DNA of 8,791 nucleotides, from NCBI GenBank assembly GCA_030018505.1, contig JASEHO010000060.1:1-8791 (forward strand), given 5' to 3'. Source of the stretch: a bacterium. Its GTDB lineage: Bacteria; UBA9089; UBA9088; JAGUXG01. Position 1 is the first letter of the stretch. Every line of letters starts with the position of its first letter. Below are positions 1-5,145 of this stretch, piece after piece. The position numbers were made by a program, and so were the translations under genes. The notes under the pieces are model-generated. The model searched no databases. It saw only the letters and a list, made by a program, of their open reading frames with translations, and was not told where the DNA came from.

Positions 1-1056
1 AGCAGGTGGCAATCTATTAGCAGAAGCAGGATAGATAAAGGCAGAATCTTCATAGAGCCTATTCCACCTTTCAAGATACGCAAGGGCTATCTTGGGGCTA
101 TGTATGATAAGGGTGTTCTCGTCATTTCGGTTCATTGCTGACCTTGACCAGTTTGCTGAGCCAGTGATAACTATCTTTTTATCAATAATGCAAAACTTAT
201 GATGCACCAATCCCGATAAAGCATCAATCACACCGTTTTTGCTCCTAACAAGTCTAAGCGCCTCAGAGTTGTTATCACTCGCACCCCTTTCATCAAAGAG
301 ACCCTTTACCTCAACACCTCTTTCTATAGCCTCTTTTAAGGCTTTATAAATCCTATCATTTGTAAGATAGAACATGGCTATATGTATGCTTTGGGTTGCA
401 GAACAAATAGCCTTGATAATCTCTTCTTCTGGCTCATCAGATGGAGCAAAATATACCTCTATCCTCTCTCCATCAATATTAAAGAGCTCCTCGTTGTTGT
501 CATACTTTGTGCCTCCCCATCTGTTCAGCTTAAACATTTGCTCAAACTCTAAGGTGTAAGCCTTTGCCAAATCCTTTCCAGAAATAAGAAGGCTGTCATT
601 AGCATTAACAGTTAAATCCGTGATTGTTATGTTGGCTGAACCTGTCCAAACCCTTTCCCTATCTATGATAATAAACTTGTTGTGCATTAAGCTCCTATTA
701 TTATTACCATTAAACCTGATGGGAATGCCTGCCTTTTGCATAGCCTTGTAAAAAGGGCTGTATTGTGGATTATTGTAAGTTTCTCCCTCTGTGATAACCC
801 TTATCTTTACACCCTTCTTTTTGGCAGAAAGAAGGCTATTTAGTATATCTTTTCTGCTGAAGGAATAAATGGCCATGTCTATGGAAGTTTCAGCTTGACC
901 AATTAATTCGGTTAGATTTCTTTCAAGATGGGCTTGATTATCTTCTAATGGATTGACAAAGAAAAGCTGAATATTTTCTGTTTTTCCGCAGGAAGTTAAT
1001 AAGAGAAAGGCTATTAAAATCTGTCTTAGAAATCCTAAAGAGCTGCAGCTACGCAT
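1..1056 (-). CDS. Phospholipase D-like lipoprotein with two HKD motifs (C-terminus cut by window edge)
   Basis: Open for 352 codons from an ATG at 1056 to the left edge, so the stop lies outside the window. The N-terminus is a lipoprotein signal: a short basic start, a hydrophobic run (ILIAFLLL) and the lipobox LTSC with the lipidated Cys at residue 23. Two phospholipase D catalytic motifs follow. HKD1 is H125-x-K127-x4-D132 (MHNKFIIID) with GSAN at 139-142. HKD2 is H285-x-K287-x4-D292 (HHKFCIID), followed by TGSANWS. Both motifs are intact, so one bilobal active site is expected, cutting or transferring phosphodiester bonds of lipids or possibly nucleic acid; the substrate cannot be told. 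It should sit outside the cytoplasm, anchored in a membrane. The start overlaps the stop of the upstream GAF gene by one base (TAATG) and has no good ribosome site of its own, which suggests coupled translation as last visible gene of the dnaK run. Confidence 0.9.
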   Translation of the reverse strand, partial: MRSCSSLGFLRQILIAFLLLTSCGKTENIQLFFVNPLEDNQAHLERNLTELIGQAETSIDMAIYSFSRKDILNSLLSAKKKGVKIRVITEGETYNNPQYSPFYKAMQKAGIPIRFNGNNNRSLMHNKFIIIDRERVWTGSANITITDLTVNANDSLLISGKDLAKAYTLEFEQMFKLNRWGGTKYDNNEELFNIDGERIEVYFAPSDEPEEEIIKAICSATQSIHIAMFYLTNDRIYKALKEAIERGVEVKGLFDERGASDNNSEALRLVRSKNGVIDALSGLVHHKFCIIDKKIVITGSANWSRSAMNRNDENTLIIHSPKIALAYLERWNRLYEDSAFIYPASANRLPPA

Positions 1057-1568
1057 TATCTTTGCTTCTGTATCATCGAGATGGCCAGGTCAATCTTCTC
1101 AGAGACTAAAGTAACAAACCACTCCTCTTCTTTTGTAAACGGCACATCTGTTAGCCGAGCCAAATATATAACCCCAAACATCTTTTCATTTATCCTGAGG
1201 GGATAACATAGTGCGGTCTTTGGTCCCCAGAGCTTGACAAATGAGTCAATAAACGATGGGTCCCTTTCTAAATCATTTATGGCTATAGGTCTTCCAGTGA
1301 GAAATACCTCACCTGCAAGCCCCAACCCTATCTCTATCTCTGATATTTTTGCCACTCTCTTTGGCAAGCCAAAGGTTATGCTTGGTTTCAGGATTCCATC
1401 ATCTAAGGTAAGAATAGCCCCTATATCTGGCAGGACAAGCTCGGCTATTCTGTCTAAGCCAACTCGCAAGGCATCATCTTCTGTTTCTGCCTTTATCTTC
1501 CATGCTGCTGTTGAATATAAGACAGATAGGGTAGCAATGCTTTTTTCTAATCTCTCTTTTTCTACCAT
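1056..1568 (-). CDS. Stand-alone GAF-domain sensor protein
   Basis: This is a 170-residue protein that is nearly all one GAF domain. An N-terminal amphipathic helix (about 1-45) leads into the fold. The GAF hallmarks are GLGLAGEVFLTGRPIAINDL at about 81-100, a DPSF turn, CYPLRINEKMFGVIYLAR at about 121-138, and a C-terminal helix after FTKEEEWF that ends near residue 166. GAF domains bind small ligands (cyclic nucleotides, haem, tetrapyrroles, 2-oxo acids) or dimerise; no output domain is attached, so it probably works through a partner. No transmembrane segment or signal peptide is seen, so it is cytoplasmic. It starts 2 nt after the FIST gene stop (TAA-AA-ATG) and its stop overlaps the next start. 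The ribosome site is weak. It shares the G-x-x-G-x-V pattern with the two GAF domains encoded divergently at 5146, but it is not a close copy of them. The ligand is unknown. Confidence 0.85.
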   Translation of the reverse strand: MVEKERLEKSIATLSVLYSTAAWKIKAETEDDALRVGLDRIAELVLPDIGAILTLDDGILKPSITFGLPKRVAKISEIEIGLGLAGEVFLTGRPIAINDLERDPSFIDSFVKLWGPKTALCYPLRINEKMFGVIYLARLTDVPFTKEEEWFVTLVSEKIDLAISMIQKQR

Positions 1569-1570
1569 TT

Positions 1571-2725
1571 TTACTCAATTGCCCATAAGACTACTGATTT
1601 ATTGTTAAATGTTGCTTTTCTTTCTGAGAGTGGTCCTATCTCTCCGTATCCATAGAAACCAGCTATTGGCACATCTTTGCCAAAGACATCTTTTATCTGG
1701 TCTATCTCCTTCTCAGCATCCTCTCCAAGGATAAGCATCCTTGAAGAGCAAGCAAAAACAAAGATTATCTTTGGTTTTTTGATTGTGCGGGCTATATCTT
1801 CGGCAGACTCTCTGGTTGCCCGGATAAGCGAATCCTTATCAGTTCCCATTATTCTGACTATTGTATTTTGTGGAAGGAAGGAGTCGCAAGCAATTGAACC
1901 GTCTTTGCCAAATTTAAGGAAATGCTTTATGAGATAATCTCCACTTATCTGGGGGATTCCAATTGGAGAAACCCTTGTTTCTTTCAGGTCTTCTACAGGA
2001 CTAAATGCCATATCACCCTCTGAGAGACCCAAAGATTCAAGATAAACCTTTGTGGCTCTATGGTGGTCTAACTCATAGATTATATTATCCCTTGATCTGG
2101 TAATGCACATTGGAGGAGAAGCAGGATAAAAACCGTGTCGCAAGGAGATGCTTTGCCTGCCATTAATGAAGAATAAGCCTCCAATTAGAGCCTCTGTTAA
2201 AATTTCGCCATCTCTGAACTGATAGGTCTTCTGCCTCTTTAGGTCATCCCCAGCACAAGCGCCTATTATCTGAATCCTTGGGTCTAAGTTCTCCTGAATG
2301 CCCTTGACTAATGCTGTTCCATGGGAGAGTAAGCCATCTGGAAGGATAAAGAGTGTGCCATCTCTCTCTACATCCTCTATCTCCTTTGCCAATCTACTTC
2401 CGCATAACCTTTCGTTTTCACAGATACCACTGACTGTTATAGGTCTTATCCCTTCACTTTCTTCACACTTTACAGCCACCACAACCAATGAGCCAAAGGA
2501 TATACCTGCATTGGTTATCTCGCCAGAGGTGGTGCAGCCAATCATCTGGCAATGCTCGCTCTCTAAGACAACCTGTGAAATTAGCTTTTCCAGCTCAAAA
2601 ATAGGGGAGGAAAAGGCAATGATAAGATCAGCTTTGCCTCCTATCTCAGAGATTGCCTGCTGGACAGCTTCCTTTCCTGCTATTATTGCTTCCTTATTTG
2701 TTGACCAACCTATACCAAACTTCAT
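1571..2725 (-). CDS. FIST N / FIST C domain sensor protein
   Basis: This 384-residue protein matches the FIST family, a cytoplasmic ligand-sensing module (F-box and intracellular signal transduction) thought to bind small molecules such as amino acids. FIST_N covers roughly residues 25-200, with IIGCTTSGEI at 61-70 and LFILPDGLLSHG at 125-136. FIST_C covers roughly 215-370, with FVFACSSRMLILG at 322-334 and the signature GFYGYGEIGPL at 356-366. I chose the ATG at 2725 over an in-frame ATG at 2782. The shorter form begins with the usual FIST start (MKFGIGWST), and the longer one would add 19 basic, low-quality residues lying over another small gene. The start is one base after that gene's stop (TAA-G-ATG) with no strong ribosome site, so translation is probably coupled. 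No kinase, GGDEF or methyl-accepting output domain is fused, so a partner is needed; the next gene (GAF) is a candidate. Confidence 0.9.
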   Translation of the reverse strand: MKFGIGWSTNKEAIIAGKEAVQQAISEIGGKADLIIAFSSPIFELEKLISQVVLESEHCQMIGCTTSGEITNAGISFGSLVVVAVKCEESEGIRPITVSGICENERLCGSRLAKEIEDVERDGTLFILPDGLLSHGTALVKGIQENLDPRIQIIGACAGDDLKRQKTYQFRDGEILTEALIGGLFFINGRQSISLRHGFYPASPPMCITRSRDNIIYELDHHRATKVYLESLGLSEGDMAFSPVEDLKETRVSPIGIPQISGDYLIKHFLKFGKDGSIACDSFLPQNTIVRIMGTDKDSLIRATRESAEDIARTIKKPKIIFVFACSSRMLILGEDAEKEIDQIKDVFGKDVPIAGFYGYGEIGPLSERKATFNNKSVVLWAIE

Positions 2726-2726
2726 C

Positions 2727-2819
2727 TTATTTCGTTTTCTTGTCCTGGTGCCTGAAATAGACCGCCAATATTCCTGATACAATAGCCAATCCTCCCAATA
2801 TAATATAGATGGCTTCCAT
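2727..2819 (-). CDS. 30-residue single-pass membrane miniprotein
   Basis: This short reading frame of 30 codons begins at ATG 2819. It has a strong ribosome site (AAGGAGG at 2825-2831, 5 nt from the start) lying in the last codons of the preceding gene. Its start abuts that gene's stop exactly (TAA|ATG), and its own stop is one base before the FIST start. The protein opens MEAIYIILGG and continues as one hydrophobic helix to about residue 22. It ends with a charged, mostly basic tail (FRHQDKKTK), the look of a single membrane anchor with the C-terminus inside. Its function is unknown. Small membrane proteins of this type often tune a larger membrane partner, and the 62-residue neighbour is the obvious candidate. 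The best evidence that it is real is the ribosome site and the exact packing between two genes. Confidence 0.7.
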   Translation of the reverse strand: MEAIYIILGGLAIVSGILAVYFRHQDKKTK

Positions 2820-3008
2820 TTACTCCTCCTTTTCTGGTGCTATAAAATAAGCAGATATTCCTATGCTCATAGCCACAATTAAACCTATCAACGCTTGTTG
2901 CCAATTAAACTTTCCAAAGACATTTCCTATAACAATGATAGTCAAAATATATTTGATTACATCAAAAAGTGTATTGGCAATCTTGTTTCGCCTATTGTAA
3001 TTTTTCAT
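2820..3008 (-). CDS. Small two-helix membrane protein, unknown function
   Basis: This 62-residue protein has a basic N-terminus (MKNYNRRNK), an amphipathic stretch leading into a first membrane helix (about 19-33, KYILTIIVIGNVFG), a short polar turn (KFNWQQ) and a second helix (about 39-56, ALIGLIVAMSIGISAYFIA). The acidic tail is PEKEE. By topology it should be an inner-membrane hairpin. The pattern of N-terminal basic residues, F-DV-KYI-T and two helices recalls small uncharacterised membrane protein families (DUF6722-like is one possibility, from memory and unverified). Its ATG overlaps the dnaK stop as ATGA, with an AAGG about 8 nt upstream, so it should be translated together with dnaK. 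A small membrane protein coupled directly to the chaperone gene is unusual. No function is assigned. Confidence 0.8.
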   Translation of the reverse strand: MKNYNRRNKIANTLFDVIKYILTIIVIGNVFGKFNWQQALIGLIVAMSIGISAYFIAPEKEE

Positions 3009-4915
3009 TCCCCAACCTTATACTCGCCCTCAATCGTCTCGTCTTTTTTCTCCTCTTCTTTTTCTGAGCTTGTGCCTGTTTGTTGGGTCTCTTGTTGAGC
3101 CTTTGCCTGAGCCTCTTTATAGACCGCCTCTCCGAGCTTCTGTGAAATCTGGGCCAGATCAGTTACCGCCTTCTCTATAGCCTCTTTATCGTCCCCTTCC
3201 ATCTTCTTTTTCGTCTCTGCTATGGCTTCCTCTATAGCCTTCTTTTCATCAGCAGAGACCTTATCCCCATACTCCCGCAAAGCCTTTTCTGTGGCATAGA
3301 CCATTGTATCTGCCCTATTCCTTATCTCAGTCAACTCCATCCTCTTTTTGTCCTCTTCGCTATGAGCCTCTGCCTCTTTCACCATTCTCTCCACCTCATC
3401 TTTGGAAAGCCCGGAAGATGGCTGGATTCTCATTGATTGCTCCTTGCCTGTACCTTTGTCCTTAGCTGAGACATGGATAATGCCATTAGCGTCTATATCA
3501 AAGGTTACCTCTATTTGAGGCATTCCCCTTGGAGCTGGAGGGATTCCAACTAAGTCAAATCTGCCTAAGCTTTTCATTGCTGGGTCTGTGGCATAAGCCC
3601 TTTCTCCCTGAAGGATATGAATGGTAACAGCATTCTGGTTGTCATCCGCTGTAGAGAATATTTGTGATTTCTTGGTAGGGATAGTGGTATTCCTATCTAT
3701 CAGTTTAGTAAAAACATTGCCGAGGGTCTCAATCCCAAGGGATAATGGAGTAACATCCAAAAGCAGGACATCCTTTACCTCGCCCTTTAAGACACCAGCC
3801 TGAATTGCCGCTCCAACAGCTACAACCTCATCAGGATTGACGCTCTTATTCCCTTCTCTTCCAAAAAGCTCCTTGACAATCTCCTGAACCTTGGGCATCC
3901 TTATTTGACCACCAACAAGAACAACCTCATCAATCTCCTTTGCTGATAAACCTGCATCCTTCAAGGCATTCAAACAGGGCCCTTTTGTCCTCTCTAAGAG
4001 GTCATCAACAAGTTGTTCCAGCTTTGCCCTGGTTAATGTTGTAACTAAGTGCTTTGGACCTGTGGCATCTGCGGTAATAAAGGGAAGGTTTATCTCAGTT
4101 GATGTGGTTGTAGAAAGCTCACACTTTGCCCGCTCTGCTGCCTCTTTCAGCCTCTGCAGGGCCATCTTATCCTTTCTTATATCCACTGCCTCTTTCTTTT
4201 TGAACTCATCGGCTAAGTAGTCTATTACCTTCTGGTCAAAATCATCTCCTCCTAAGTGTGTATCGCCATTGGTTGATTTTACCTCAAAGACACCCTCACC
4301 GAGTTCAAGAATAGAGATATCAAATGTACCACCACCTAAGTCATAGACAGCAATCTTCATGTTCTTTCCCTTTTTATCTAGGCCATAGGCTAAGGATGCG
4401 GCTGTTGGTTCATTGATTATCCGTAGAACTTCTAAGCCAGCAATCTTTCCAGCATCCTTTGTGGCTTGCCTCTGGGCATCATTAAAATAAGCTGGGACAG
4501 TAATCACAGCCTCTTTTATCTGCTCACCCAAATATGCCTCTGCATCCTGCTTCAGTTTTTTAAGAATCATAGCTGATACCTCTGGCGGTGAGTACTCCTT
4601 ACCTGTTGCTTCAACCCAGGCATCGCCGTTCTTAGCCTCTATGACCTTAAAAGGAACCTCTGTCTTTTCATGGCCAATCTCAGAAAACTTTCTGCCCATA
4701 AACCTTTTAATAGAATAGACTGTATTCTCTGGGTTGACAACAGCCTGTCTCTTAGCTAATTGTCCGACAAGCCTTTCACCCTCTTTTGTGAAACCAATAA
4801 CGGATGGAGTTGTCCTTCCACCCTCTACATTAGCAATAATCTTGGCATCACCTGCTTCAATCACCGCCATAGCTGAATTTGTTGTGCCTAAGTCAATTCC
4901 TATAACCTTTCCCAT
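3005..4915 (-). CDS. dnaK: Molecular chaperone DnaK (Hsp70)
   Basis: This is a full-length 636-residue Hsp70, the ATP-driven chaperone that binds exposed hydrophobic stretches of cytosolic proteins together with DnaJ and GrpE. Hallmarks are the phosphate-1 loop GIDLGTTNS (5-13), catalytic Lys70 in YSIKRFMGRK, IINEPTAASLAYG (167-178), phosphate-2 loop DLGGGTFDIS (192-201), and the interdomain linker DVLLLDVTPLSLGIET (382-397). The substrate domain follows (GRFDLVGIPPAPRGMPQIEV at 451-470), then the helical lid and a charged tail (EKEEEKKDETIEGEYKVGE). Two oddities are seen. The adenosine motif reads VGGQIRMP with Ile338 where the family has Thr or Ser. About two extra residues also occur before KSLGRF (around 442-448) compared with E. 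coli DnaK as I recall it. The start has a strong AAGGAGGT ribosome site 9 nt upstream. No grpE, dnaJ or hrcA lies in the window. It heads the six-gene minus-strand run. Confidence 0.98.
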   Translation of the reverse strand: MGKVIGIDLGTTNSAMAVIEAGDAKIIANVEGGRTTPSVIGFTKEGERLVGQLAKRQAVVNPENTVYSIKRFMGRKFSEIGHEKTEVPFKVIEAKNGDAWVEATGKEYSPPEVSAMILKKLKQDAEAYLGEQIKEAVITVPAYFNDAQRQATKDAGKIAGLEVLRIINEPTAASLAYGLDKKGKNMKIAVYDLGGGTFDISILELGEGVFEVKSTNGDTHLGGDDFDQKVIDYLADEFKKKEAVDIRKDKMALQRLKEAAERAKCELSTTTSTEINLPFITADATGPKHLVTTLTRAKLEQLVDDLLERTKGPCLNALKDAGLSAKEIDEVVLVGGQIRMPKVQEIVKELFGREGNKSVNPDEVVAVGAAIQAGVLKGEVKDVLLLDVTPLSLGIETLGNVFTKLIDRNTTIPTKKSQIFSTADDNQNAVTIHILQGERAYATDPAMKSLGRFDLVGIPPAPRGMPQIEVTFDIDANGIIHVSAKDKGTGKEQSMRIQPSSGLSKDEVERMVKEAEAHSEEDKKRMELTEIRNRADTMVYATEKALREYGDKVSADEKKAIEEAIAETKKKMEGDDKEAIEKAVTDLAQISQKLGEAVYKEAQAKAQQETQQTGTSSEKEEEKKDETIEGEYKVGE

Positions 4916-4924
4916 ATAATCTTT

Positions 4925-4932
4925 ACCTCCTT
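4925..4932 (-). promoter_or_regulatory. Ribosome binding site of dnaK
   Basis: The minus strand reads AAGGAGGT, a near-perfect Shine-Dalgarno sequence, 9 nt before the ATG at 4915. It fixes the dnaK start. Apart from the site before the 30-residue gene, it is the only strong ribosome site in the run, consistent with coupled translation of most downstream genes. Confidence 0.85.
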
Positions 4933-4986
4933 GCTCTATCTTTAAGTAAATTCCTCTATCTCTGGCAAAAATTAAGCTGTAAGTAG

Positions 4987-5036
4987 TAAGAATTAAGCAA
5001 AAAAGGATAATTATTATTACTTAATCCTTAATCCTT
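4987..5036 (-). promoter_or_regulatory. Two competing hairpins in the dnaK leader
   Basis: On the minus-strand transcript TAAGGATTAAG (5030-5020) can pair with CTTAATTCTTA (4997-4987), 11 pairs including one G-U, around a 22-nt loop. Alternatively AAGGAT (5036-5031 or 5029-5024) pairs with ATCCTT at 5008-5003, immediately followed by a six-T run ending at 4999, a weak terminator-like layout. The two folds share bases and exclude each other. AAGGATT occurs twice in tandem. The stems are AU-rich, so chance is a real possibility. Confidence 0.25.
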
Positions 5037-5069
5037 ATAGCTTTTTCGCAAGATACTTCAGTTCATTAA

Positions 5070-5099
5070 ATTCTATAAAAACATCCACTATCTTTGCAA
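5070..5099 (-). promoter_or_regulatory. Candidate sigma-70 promoter for the dnaK operon
   Basis: On the minus strand, TTGCAA (5099-5094) and TAGAAT (5075-5070) are separated by 18 nt, giving 4/6 and 5/6 matches to the -35 and -10 consensus. Transcription would start near 5063, leaving a leader of about 150 nt before dnaK. No CIRCE operator (TTAGCACTC-N9-GAGTGCTAA) is present anywhere in this region, so HrcA control is not indicated. A heat-shock sigma factor promoter was not recognised. Confidence 0.35.
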
Positions 5100-5107
5100 C
5101 AAAAATG

Positions 5108-5137
5108 TTTACAAAAGTTTAGTTTTCTAATTATACT
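5108..5137 (+). promoter_or_regulatory. Candidate promoter of the GAF-GAF-secretion-ATPase-like gene
   Basis: TTTACA (5108-5113) and TATACT (5132-5137) are 18 nt apart, each a 5/6 match to the sigma-70 boxes. Transcription would begin near 5144, only about two bases before the ATG at 5146, which implies a leaderless or almost leaderless mRNA. The -35 box lies just right of the candidate dnaK promoter, so the two units appear to diverge from adjacent promoters. Confidence 0.45.
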
Positions 5138-5145
5138 AAAGAGGT

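Noticed and set aside
1234..1608. Plus-strand open frames opposite the GAF, FIST and dnaK genes
   Set aside because: They are antisense to strongly supported genes, rich in Ser/Leu/Pro typical of mirror frames, and lack ribosome sites and family motifs.
2726..2782. In-frame upstream start for the FIST protein at 2782
   Set aside because: It would add 19 unusual basic residues overlapping the well-placed 30-residue gene, whereas ATG 2725 begins at the normal FIST start and sits one base after that gene's stop.
2722..2904. 60-residue minus-strand reading frame over the two small membrane genes
   Set aside because: It overlaps both small genes in a different frame, has mixed composition and no ribosome site; the other frames have ribosome sites, abutting ends and hydrophobic helices.
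4916..5145. CIRCE (HrcA) operator upstream of dnaK
   Set aside because: I looked for TTAGCACTC with its inverted partner on both strands and found no match; the AAGGATTAAG repeats are unrelated.
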